A stretch of DNA of 10,418 bases from Myxococcales bacterium (GTDB lineage: Bacteria > Myxococcota_A > Polyangia > Fen-1088). Below are positions 1 through 6,693 of this stretch, one piece after another (position 1 is the first letter of the stretch; each line of letters starts with the position of its first letter). The notes under the pieces are model-generated. The model was given only the letters and a program-made list of their open reading frames with translations. It did not search any database and had not been told where the DNA came from. The stretch is from contig PMZX01000135.1 of assembly GCA_003170035.1 (NCBI GenBank), positions 1,263 to 11,680 of the forward strand, given 5' to 3'. The translations under genes and the position numbers were made by a program.

Positions 1-1632
1 AGCGAGGCGGGCAAGCTGCTGCGGCTGCAGCAGGAGTACTTCTTCGTGTCCTGCTCGCTGCAGGACATGATGCGCATCCACTTGCAGAAGGGGAAGCCGG
101 TCGAAGGCTTCCACGAGAAGTACGCGGTCCAGCTCAACGACACCCACCCAGCGCTGGCCGTCGCTGAACTGATGCGCCTGCTGGTGGATGACCACGGCAT
201 GAACTGGGAGCCGGCGTGGAACATCACCACGCGCACCATGGGCTATACCAACCACACCCTTCTGCCGGAGGCGCTGGAAACCTGGCCGCTGCCGCTGTTT
301 CGGCGCCTGCTGCCGCGCCATCTGGAGATCATCCTGGAAATCAACCGGCGCTTCCTCGCCGCCGTGCAGGAGCACTTCCCCAAAGACCAAGACCGGGTGC
401 AACGCATGTCTCTCATCGACGAGCGGGGCGAGAAGCGCGTGCGCATGGCCAACCTGGCCTGCGTGGGCAGCCACGCGGTCAATGGGGTGGCACAGATACA
501 CTCGGATCTGCTGAAACAGACCGTCCTGCGCGACTTCGCCGAGATGGAGCCGGACAAGTTCACCAATGTCACCAACGGGGTGTCGCCGCGCCGGTTCTTG
601 TTGCTGGCCAATCCTGGTCTGGCGGCGCTCATCACCGAAGTCGTCGGCGACAAATGGCCGGAGGATCTCAACCGTCTGCGCGAACTCGAGACCAAGTGTG
701 ACGATGCCGATTTCTGCGAGCGCTGGCGCCAGGTCAAGCGGGCCAACAAACGCGCCCTGGCGGCCTACGCGCAGCACGCGCACGGCATCGAGCTTCTGCC
801 CGACACCATGTTCGACGTGCAGGTGAAGCGCATTCACGAGTACAAGCGCCAGCACCTGAACGTGCTGCACGCGGTGGCCCTGTACCGGCATCTCAAGCGC
901 GGCGGCGACGCGCCCGCACGCACCATCATCTTCGGCGGCAAGGCGGCGCCGGGCTACCGCACGGCCAAGCTGATCATCAAGCTGATCCACGGCGTCGCTG
1001 AGGTGGTGAACGCCGACCGCGAAACCAACGATCGACTGCGCATCGCCTTTCTCCCTGATCTCAACGTGAAGAACGCTCAGCGCATCTATCCGGCGGCTGA
1101 CCTGTCGGAGCAGATCTCCACCGCAGGCATGGAAGCCTCGGGCACGGGCAACATGAAATTCGCCATGAATGGGGCGCTCACCATCGGCACGCTGGACGGC
1201 GCCAACGTGGAGATCCGGGAAGAGGTGGGGGCGGAGAACTTTTTTCTGTTCGGTTTGACCGTTGCGGAGATCCAGCAACGACTGGCCCAGGGCTATCGGC
1301 CATGGGACATCTACCAGCAGAACCCCGAGTTGCGCGAGGCGCTGGGACTCATCGCTGCGGGCGACTTTTCGCGTGGGGATCCGTCGCTGTTTGCCCCCAT
1401 CGTACGTTCCCTGCTGGAAAAGGATCCCTTCCTGCTGTGCGCAGACTTTCAGTCGTATCTTGACTGTCAGGCGCGCGTTGGTCAGGTGTACCGCAAGAAG
1501 AAGGAGTGGACCCGCATGTCCATGCTCAACACCGCCCGGATCGGCAAGTTCTCGTCCGACCGAGCGATTCGCGAATACTGCGAGCACATCTGGAAGGTGT
1601 CTCCGGTGAAGGTCTCGCTTCGCCAGTTGTGA
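1..1632 (+). CDS. glgP: Glycogen/alpha-glucan phosphorylase, C-terminal 543 residues (5' end outside window)
   Basis: This enzyme releases glucose-1-phosphate from alpha-1,4-glucans in the cytoplasm, using pyridoxal phosphate. The frame is open from base 1 and reads straight into family sequence ([17 protein letters not shown]), so the start lies upstream. Family members are usually about 800-850 residues, so roughly the last two thirds are present. Visible family motifs are [64 protein letters not shown] and the PLP-binding block [19 protein letters not shown], whose lysine codon is at 1156-1158 (residue 386 of the fragment). The C-terminus is intact, with a TGA stop at 1630-1632. The stop lies 9 bp from the stop of the convergent gene. 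The glucose-1-phosphate it makes is also the substrate of rfbA downstream in this window; that metabolic link is inference only. The family assignment is very sure. Whether it acts on glycogen or maltodextrin cannot be told from this part. Confidence 0.97.
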   Translation, partial: SEAGKLLRLQQEYFFVSCSLQDMMRIHLQKGKPVEGFHEKYAVQLNDTHPALAVAELMRLLVDDHGMNWEPAWNITTRTMGYTNHTLLPEALETWPLPLFRRLLPRHLEIILEINRRFLAAVQEHFPKDQDRVQRMSLIDERGEKRVRMANLACVGSHAVNGVAQIHSDLLKQTVLRDFAEMEPDKFTNVTNGVSPRRFLLLANPGLAALITEVVGDKWPEDLNRLRELETKCDDADFCERWRQVKRANKRALAAYAQHAHGIELLPDTMFDVQVKRIHEYKRQHLNVLHAVALYRHLKRGGDAPARTIIFGGKAAPGYRTAKLIIKLIHGVAEVVNADRETNDRLRIAFLPDLNVKNAQRIYPAADLSEQISTAGMEASGTGNMKFAMNGALTIGTLDGANVEIREEVGAENFFLFGLTVAEIQQRLAQGYRPWDIYQQNPELREALGLIAAGDFSRGDPSLFAPIVRSLLEKDPFLLCADFQSYLDCQARVGQVYRKKKEWTRMSMLNTARIGKFSSDRAIREYCEHIWKVSPVKVSLRQL

Positions 1633-1641
1633 AATAGCTCG

Positions 1642-2466
1642 CTACCGTGCGCCTACGAAGAGCAACGGGATCGCCACCGGCATATCCTGCCCGACCCCGG
1701 CGGGAAAGGGGCGCGAAGCGACGGCATGAATGCAGTGCGCCAGTTGCACGTCCTGCGCCACCGCGACCTCGACATCGTGCACGCCGCCGTCGGCCGCCAA
1801 GATCCATTTCACGTCGGCGCGCGTGGCCGTCACGCCCCGTCGCCGGGCCGACTCGTAGCACATGCGGAACAGAACCTTGCGCTGGGTGATCTCCTTCACG
1901 ATGCTCTCGTCCAGCTCGGTCGTGGCCGATGCGACCACTGGCACGGCCGGTCGCACCGGTTCGCGCGGCTTGTCCGGCTCGGGAGGCCTGATCCTGTGCT
2001 CAGCCGTGGCAGCCGTGGGACGCGCGGGTTTGATGGGGGCCGCGCCGTGAAGATGGGCCACAGCAGCGACCTTTCCCCGCGTCGCTGCCAGGTCGGCCAG
2101 GCGTGGATCGACTCCTGTCCGTTGTCTGTGTCGTCCACGTCGCCCCCTGAAACGGTCCCGCAAGGTCGTGGACGCTGCGGTCTCGACCAGGGGCGGTGCC
2201 GGTCGCGCACCCTGGCCGGTCGCCGGGCCGGGTTCAGGGGGCCAAGCTGGACCTGGGGCCGGCTGGACTGGGGCCTGCGCGTGTGGAGTCGGCGGAGCCG
2301 TGTCAGCCGCAGCGGGAGCGGAACGCTTGACTTCCTGGGCATCCGGAGCCATGCGCACGCTTGCCCCATTCGCTGCGGCGGCCTCGCTCCCGAACGCCGC
2401 CTGGGATGACAGCGCCAGACCCAGCCACGCCAGCCAGGCGACCTTGATCAAGCGCCCATTCCTCAC
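1642..2466 (-). CDS. Exported protein with proline-rich linker and AgmX/PglI-like (TonB-C-like) C-terminal domain
   Basis: This is a 274-residue exported protein. The chosen start is GTG at 2466, 4 bp after the stop of the upstream gene. It gives a clear signal sequence: basic RNGRLIK, a hydrophobic stretch WLAWLGLALSSQA, and a possible cleavage near AFG-S (about residue 26). Residues 30-180 are rich in Pro and Ala, with a very basic patch at about 103-116 (RDRFRGRRGRHRQR). Residues 185-274 look like the C-terminal domain of myxobacterial AgmX/PglI gliding-motility proteins, which is related to TonB-C. The pattern is I-x3-I-x-R, then FRMCYE, then ADVKWILAADGGVHDVEV, then a Cys-Ile helix, then RPFPAG and a final VAIPLLFV strand. 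Cys203 and Cys245 sit where a disulfide would be plausible. The long linker suggests reach through the periplasm. No ExbB/ExbD or other motility gene is nearby, so a role in gliding or energy transduction is not shown. The domain assignment comes from pattern memory, not a search. Confidence 0.8.
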   Translation of the reverse strand: MRNGRLIKVAWLAWLGLALSSQAAFGSEAAAANGASVRMAPDAQEVKRSAPAAADTAPPTPHAQAPVQPAPGPAWPPEPGPATGQGARPAPPLVETAASTTLRDRFRGRRGRHRQRTGVDPRLADLAATRGKVAAVAHLHGAAPIKPARPTAATAEHRIRPPEPDKPREPVRPAVPVVASATTELDESIVKEITQRKVLFRMCYESARRRGVTATRADVKWILAADGGVHDVEVAVAQDVQLAHCIHAVASRPFPAGVGQDMPVAIPLLFVGAR

Positions 2467-2470
2467 GCCG

Positions 2471-3334
2471 TCATCTTTCGCACGCACCGTAGGGCGAAAA
2501 TGCCCGGCCGGGCTCTCTCCCTTGGTAGGCTCGCAGTTCGGCCGGCGTGTACGCGTCGGGACTGCCGCAGGGAAGCTGGCGCTGGATGAAGCGTTCGATG
2601 ATATGGGCGGCGCGCGTGCCCTCGGGTGTACCGTTCGTCTCGCGCCAGAGTTCGAACAAGACCCGCCGACGCTCAAGCGCCGAGTAGCGGGAGTCACCCC
2701 ACAGCTCGGCCAGCGCATCGGGAAGCCGGTCCAGGGACTTGCGCATGTCCTCCCGGTGAGCCTCGACCGCCAAGCTCATCCTGAACTCGAAAGTCGCGCC
2801 GAGAAAGCGCGCCTTTTCTACGCGATAGGGATCCTGGCCGAGCGCCCGCAGGATCTCGTCGTTGAGGTCCATCGTACCAGTGACCCCCCCAACAATGAGG
2901 CTGTCGGGCAGTTGGTAGCAAGGGGAGTTGGGTGGGCAGAGCTCGGAAGATGGCAGCTTGTCGGCGGGCGAGCCGGGCAGCGGTTCGAATGGCGGCGCGG
3001 GCGGGCGGCGCTTGGTCTTGCGGCCGAAGAGCAGCCCCTGCAAGGTCTCCGTCTCGCCCGCCGGCGGCAGGGGCCTGGCGATGAGCCCCACGTGATCGAA
3101 GAACGCTCTCCGGTCATGAAAGGTGACCACCCCGTCTCGCGCGACCCTGGCCTCGAAGGCCCGCTCCTTGTAGACGTAGCCATCCCCGGAACGGCGAAGC
3201 TGATACTCGTTCTGGGGTGGGCTGGCCTGGTGTGCGCGGGCCGCGACCCAGATGGGCAGCCCGGCGTCAGGTTGGACCGTCCCGCCGGCACCGGCGCCTA
3301 GCGTGACAGCCATGATCAGGAGTACTGGACCCAC
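2471..3334 (-). CDS. Putative exported protein of unknown function
   Basis: I do not recognise a named family for this 287-residue protein. The start is GTG at 3334; a stop codon lies about 14 codons upstream in the same frame. It gives a short hydrophobic N-terminus (GPVLLIMAVTLGAGAGG) that could be a signal peptide. The next ATG (3313) would destroy that segment. Residues 44-75 form an alternating, probably beta-rich stretch (YQLRRSGDGYVYKERAFEA). It is followed by a basic and proline-rich section at about 105-125 and a charged helical C-terminal half (about 160-255). Four cysteines (133, 139, 256, 285) could form two disulfides in an exported protein. The stop lies 4 bp before the AgmX-like gene, so the two are probably co-transcribed and may act together in the envelope. 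No strong Shine-Dalgarno sequence precedes the GTG. That this is a real gene rests on its leader, its domain-like composition and its tight coupling to a recognisable gene. Confidence 0.7.
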   Translation of the reverse strand: MGPVLLIMAVTLGAGAGGTVQPDAGLPIWVAARAHQASPPQNEYQLRRSGDGYVYKERAFEARVARDGVVTFHDRRAFFDHVGLIARPLPPAGETETLQGLLFGRKTKRRPPAPPFEPLPGSPADKLPSSELCPPNSPCYQLPDSLIVGGVTGTMDLNDEILRALGQDPYRVEKARFLGATFEFRMSLAVEAHREDMRKSLDRLPDALAELWGDSRYSALERRRVLFELWRETNGTPEGTRAAHIIERFIQRQLPCGSPDAYTPAELRAYQGREPGRAFSPYGACER

Positions 3335-3412
3335 AGCCTGATAATAAGCCGGCGCGGCCAGAACCGCTTGTCATGGATGCGCTACGCCCATGTACGTGTA
3401 TCATGTTCGGCT
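3335..3412. promoter_or_regulatory. Divergent intergenic region, likely holding promoters for both directions
   Basis: These 78 bp separate the minus-strand exported pair from the plus-strand parvulin gene, so start signals for both transcripts should lie here or just inside the genes. On the minus strand, TATTAT (3346-3341) resembles a -10 box and would place transcription start near the GTG itself, but no matching -35 box lies 17 bp upstream. On the plus strand, TTGTCA (3368-3373) resembles a -35 box, but the best -10-like hexamer, TATCAT (3399-3404), is 25 bp away, too far for a standard sigma-70 promoter. Neither is a convincing promoter. The region call rests on gene orientation. Confidence 0.4.
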
Positions 3413-4375
3413 ATGCGACCACTCCATTTCTGTCTTCCCATCATTCTGGCGCTGACCTTCGGCTGCGAACACCGGTCCGCGGGGGATGGTACGCCGGTGC
3501 TGGCGCGCGTAGGCGACAGAGCCATTACCGCCCGCGAGCTTGAAGCGCAGGTGGCCTTCATAGGCCGGTCCAAGTACCTCATGGACCACTATTCAAAACC
3601 GGACAAGAAGAAGGAACTGCTGGACGGCATGATCCAGTCCGAGGCGCTCTATCAGGAGGCCCGCCGGCTTGGCTACGACCGCGACCCGCAGGTGAAGCGC
3701 GACGTGGTGAACCGTATGCTGCAGGCCGAGGTCGATGCGAAGGTGAACGCCCAGGGCATCAGCGACGCCGAGGTGGAACAGTACTACCAGGCCCATCCCA
3801 ACGAGTTTTCGCGGCCCGACCAGGTGAGATTCACCCAGATCGTCGTGAAAGACCGGACCAAGGCGCTCAAGGTTGCCGCAGAGGCCAGGACCCTGACCAA
3901 AGGGAACATTCAAGCCCTGCGGGCGCTGGTGGCCAAGCAGTCCGAGGATGAAGCCTCCCGCCTGCGCGGCGGCGACATGGGCACCGTCGATCGCAACACC
4001 CCCAGCATGCCCAAGGCCGTGGTGGAGGCGGCTTTCGCCCTGGCCCAGGTCTATGACGTGTCCGATCCAATCCAGACGGAGAACGGCTACACCATCGTTG
4101 TTCTCACGCAAAAGCAGCCAGCCTTTTCCAAGTCGCTCGCCGAGGCCAAGGTGGAGATCCAGTCGCGCCTGGCCTACGAACGCCGGCAACAGAGACGCAA
4201 CGCCATGATGGTGGAGATCCGGAAAAAGGCCAATGTCCAGATTGACGAAGCACAGCTCGCGAACCTGACGCTACCCCTTGCCAGTCCTGCGAATCCCAAT
4301 CCCGCCCCTGACAAGCGCGGTCCTGGCGCGGCCCCGGGCGCGCCCCCGCCGGCCTCCCCGGCGCGCGGACCCTAG
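3413..4375 (+). CDS. Parvulin-type (SurA/PrsA-like) peptidyl-prolyl isomerase family protein, probable lipoprotein
   Basis: This is a 320-residue periplasmic folding factor of the SurA/PrsA/PpiD class, which helps exported and outer-membrane proteins fold. ATG at 3413 is preferred over in-frame TTG 3368 and ATG 3377 because it gives a compact export signal, RPLHFCLPIILALTFGC, with Cys18 as the likely lipidated residue. The lipobox is loose: Thr, not Leu, at -3. Residues about 27-130 form a SurA-N-like helical region (VLARVGDRAITARELEAQV, then many charged helices). Residues about 135-235 are the parvulin domain: QVRFTQIVV, LRALVAKQSEDEASRLRGGDMG, VVEAAFAL and NGYTIVVL. The histidine usually found in the first strand is Gln here, and the one in the last strand is Thr, so isomerase activity may be weak or lost. 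The last 38 residues are Pro/Ala/Gly-rich. It is the first gene of the plus-strand block, 67 bp before the adenylate kinase. Confidence 0.88.
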   Translation: MRPLHFCLPIILALTFGCEHRSAGDGTPVLARVGDRAITARELEAQVAFIGRSKYLMDHYSKPDKKKELLDGMIQSEALYQEARRLGYDRDPQVKRDVVNRMLQAEVDAKVNAQGISDAEVEQYYQAHPNEFSRPDQVRFTQIVVKDRTKALKVAAEARTLTKGNIQALRALVAKQSEDEASRLRGGDMGTVDRNTPSMPKAVVEAAFALAQVYDVSDPIQTENGYTIVVLTQKQPAFSKSLAEAKVEIQSRLAYERRQQRRNAMMVEIRKKANVQIDEAQLANLTLPLASPANPNPAPDKRGPGAAPGAPPPASPARGP

Positions 4376-4442
4376 CCAAGGCCAGGCCGCGGAATTCGAT
4401 GCTTCCCGTCCGGTAACTTCTGGCGGTATCCTTCCCGCCACT

Positions 4443-5195
4443 ATGACAACGCAGAAGTTGGATCGCGCCGCGTGGTTCAAGGGCACAAGCGCTGAGTGCA
4501 GCAGCGACCTGGAGCTGCCCGAACGGCCGTACCGTCTGGTCTTGCTCGGGGCCCCGGGCGTCGGCAAAGGCACCCAGGCCGAGCTCATCAGCCTGCGGCT
4601 CAAGCCCTGCCACCTGTCCACCGGGGACGTCTTTCGCGCCGCCAAGGCACTGCCTGCCAGCGAGCGCACGCCGGCCATTACCCAGGCCCTGGAGTTCATG
4701 CAGCGGGGCGATCTGGTGCCCGACGACACGGTCATCAACATCGTGCGCGAGCGACGCCAGTGCATCACCTGCCCGGCCGGCTTTCTCCTGGATGGCTTTC
4801 CGCGCACCGTGCGTCAGGCCGAGGCGCTGGCCGACATGCTCACCCAGCTCAAGGTGAAGCTGGACGCGGTCTTGAGCTACGACATGCCTCTCGAACAGGT
4901 GATCGCGCGCCTGTCAGGCCGGCGCACCTGCGCGGCTTGCAAGGCGGTTTTTCACGTCACGAGTCGCCCGCCCAAGGTGCCGGATGTCTGCGACAACTGC
5001 GGCGGCAAGCTCATCCTGCGCGACGATGATCGCCCTGAATCGATCCGGGTGCGCATGCAGGCCTACCAGTCCAGCACCGCGCCCCTGGCGGACTACTATG
5101 CGAAGGCGGGTCTACTCGTGTCCTTGTCCGCCGAGGGTTCCCCTGAGGACATCTACCAGCGCACCGCTGCGGCGCTGTCGGCCTTGCGACGATAG
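4443..5195 (+). CDS. adk: Adenylate kinase family protein with Cys4 zinc-finger LID and N-terminal extension
   Basis: This is a cytoplasmic nucleoside monophosphate kinase, most likely converting ATP + AMP to 2 ADP. It has 250 residues against about 215-220 for typical long bacterial Adk. Visible parts are the P-loop GAPGVGKGT (36-44), the AMP-site segments LSTGDVFRAA (58-67) and GFLLDGFPRT (113-122), ARLSGRR (155-161), and the DDDRPESIRVRM catalytic arginines (194-205). The LID has CAAC (163-166) and CDNC (183-186), a four-Cys zinc site. Two features are unusual. There are about 30 residues before the P-loop strand (including RAAWFKGTSAEC), and the AMP-binding helices are about 5 residues longer than in E. 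coli Adk. ATG 4443 is the only good start: the frame stays open upstream to 4278, but that part lies inside the previous gene. No clear ribosome binding site is seen. It may be a paralogue of the main Adk or act on another NMP. The family is sure, the substrate less so. Confidence 0.9.
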   Translation: MTTQKLDRAAWFKGTSAECSSDLELPERPYRLVLLGAPGVGKGTQAELISLRLKPCHLSTGDVFRAAKALPASERTPAITQALEFMQRGDLVPDDTVINIVRERRQCITCPAGFLLDGFPRTVRQAEALADMLTQLKVKLDAVLSYDMPLEQVIARLSGRRTCAACKAVFHVTSRPPKVPDVCDNCGGKLILRDDDRPESIRVRMQAYQSSTAPLADYYAKAGLLVSLSAEGSPEDIYQRTAAALSALRR

Positions 5196-5225
5196 CAACC
5201 ATCCCGGGATGACCGGACAACTTCC

Positions 5226-6683
5226 ATGGCCACCATTGGCGACCTGACCAAGTATCTCGGCGACCCCGATGGCCCGCTCACCGCGGTAATTGAGATCTTC
5301 CCGGACATGGTTTTCGTGGTCGACCAGGAGGAACGCGTCCTGCACATCAACACCCTGGCGGCACGCTCCTTGGGCGGGACACCCGAGCAGTTCATCGGGC
5401 GCAGGCAGGGTACGCTGTTCGGCCACCCTTGGGGCGAGCGGCACAGCCTCTTCATCCAGAAAGTCTTCCGCACGGGTGAGATTGTCGTGACGGAGACGCA
5501 TCAGGAACTGCACGACACGCCCCTCTGGATCGACGCACGCCTGGTTCCGTTGAAAGCGGCCAGTGGCGAGGTGCGTGCGGTCGTGGGCATCATTCGCGAC
5601 GTGAGCGCCCGCGTGCAAGCCCAGGAGGCGCTGGCCGAACGCGAGGCCTACCTGCGCGCCATGCTGGACAACTTCCCCTTTCTGGTGTGGCTAAAGGACG
5701 TGCAAGGCCGCTTCCTGGCGGTCAACCAGGCCTTCGCACGCGCATGCGGCCGGGAGCGCGCCGGCAATGTGGTGGGCTTGACCGACTTCGATGTCTGGCC
5801 GAAGGAGCTGGCGCAGCGCTATGTCGACGACGACCGCAGCGTGATGGACACCCGCAAACAGAAAGATGTGGAGGAGATCGTCTTCGCCGAGGGCGCCTCG
5901 CGTTGGTTCGAAACCTTCAAGACGCCGGTTCTCGACCGGCGGGGCAATGTCCTCGGCACCACCGGCTTCGCGCGCGACATCACCGAGCGCCAGCGCCTCG
6001 ACGCAGAGTTGCGCGCCCAGCGCGAACAGTTGCGCGCCCTGGCCGCCCACGTGGAATCGGTGCGCGAAGAAGAGCGAGTGCGCATCGCGCGTGAGATCCA
6101 CGACGAACTGGGCCAGGCGCTGACCTGCATGAGCATGGACCTGGGTTTCTTGGACAAGCACCTCCCCAGGGGAAACGCCGAGGCCGCCGCACGGGTGTCG
6201 GCGCTTACGACGCTGGTCAAGGAAACGGTGCAGATGGTGCGCCGCATTTCGTCCGAGCTGCGCCCCAGCATCCTGGACGACCTGGGCCTGGGCGCCGCGA
6301 TGGAATGGCTCGGGCACGACTTCGCAACCCGCACCGGCATCGACTGCGCGGTATCGGTGCCCAGCAACGTCAGTGTCGCAGCCGAGCGCGGCACCGTCGT
6401 GTTCCGCATGTGTCAGGAGGCCTTGACCAACGTGGCCCGCCACGCCGGCGCCACCCACGTCAGCATCGATCTGATGATCGATGCTGACGACCGCCTGGTT
6501 CTCGATGTGAGCGACAATGGTCGCGGCATCACCGATGAGGAGGTCCACCGGCCCGACTCGCTCGGCCTGCTCGGCATGCGCGAGCGCGCGGCCCTTCTCG
6601 GCGGCACGGCCGAGGTGAAGGGCACACCGGGTCAGGGAACTATCGTCACAGTTCGGGTGCCGTTCGAGGGCGGGAAGGCATAG
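5226..6683 (+). CDS. Cytoplasmic PAS-PAS sensor histidine kinase, NarL/DegS type (HisKA_3)
   Basis: This 485-residue kinase should autophosphorylate on His and pass the phosphate to a LuxR/NarL-type response regulator. No signal or membrane segment is visible, so it is probably a soluble sensor. The order is PAS 1 (about 15-125, ending GIIRDVSARV), PAS 2 (about 140-258, with LVWLKDVQGRFLAVNQAFA and ending FARDITERQR), a coiled stretch (259-282), the HisKA_3 dimer and phosphoacceptor helix with REIHDELGQ (His292), and a HATPase_c domain. The HATPase_c domain has an N-box, CQEALTNVARHA (Asn402), a G1 box, DNGRGI (430-435), and a G2 box, LGLLGMRERA (446-455). All catalytic boxes look intact. No cognate response regulator lies in the window, so it is an orphan here. 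It starts 30 bp after the adenylate kinase and stops 10 bp before rfbB, so co-transcription with either is plausible. The signal sensed is unknown. Confidence 0.95.
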   Translation: MATIGDLTKYLGDPDGPLTAVIEIFPDMVFVVDQEERVLHINTLAARSLGGTPEQFIGRRQGTLFGHPWGERHSLFIQKVFRTGEIVVTETHQELHDTPLWIDARLVPLKAASGEVRAVVGIIRDVSARVQAQEALAEREAYLRAMLDNFPFLVWLKDVQGRFLAVNQAFARACGRERAGNVVGLTDFDVWPKELAQRYVDDDRSVMDTRKQKDVEEIVFAEGASRWFETFKTPVLDRRGNVLGTTGFARDITERQRLDAELRAQREQLRALAAHVESVREEERVRIAREIHDELGQALTCMSMDLGFLDKHLPRGNAEAAARVSALTTLVKETVQMVRRISSELRPSILDDLGLGAAMEWLGHDFATRTGIDCAVSVPSNVSVAAERGTVVFRMCQEALTNVARHAGATHVSIDLMIDADDRLVLDVSDNGRGITDEEVHRPDSLGLLGMRERAALLGGTAEVKGTPGQGTIVTVRVPFEGGKA

Positions 6684-6693
6684 GGCACCGAAC

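Noticed and set aside
1726..2409. Open plus-strand frame of 227 codons opposite the AgmX-like gene
   Set aside because: It is Arg/Gly/Ser-rich, shows no family pattern, and overlaps a better-supported minus-strand gene along its whole length.
2168..3301. Long open plus-strand frame (377 codons) opposite the minus-strand exported pair
   Set aside because: The translation is Gly/Arg/Pro-rich with no recognisable motif, while the minus strand gives signal sequences and an AgmX-like domain. It is a GC-driven shadow frame.
3368..3412. Earlier starts (TTG 3368, ATG 3377) for the parvulin protein
   Set aside because: They would put 12-15 extra residues before a well-formed export signal beginning at ATG 3413. 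They are not excluded, but less likely.
3593..4189. Open minus-strand frame of 198 codons antisense to the parvulin gene
   Set aside because: It is His/Gly/Leu-rich shadow sequence with no domain. The plus-strand protein is clearly of the SurA/parvulin type.
4278..4442. Upstream in-frame extension of the adenylate kinase into the parvulin gene
   Set aside because: The extra 55 residues are Arg/Pro-rich and lie over the 3' end of the parvulin gene. ATG 4443 is the more natural start.
4376..4442. Possible terminator or promoter in the parvulin-adk spacer
   Set aside because: Only short GC dyads such as CCGCGG are seen, with no T-run and no convincing -35/-10 pair.
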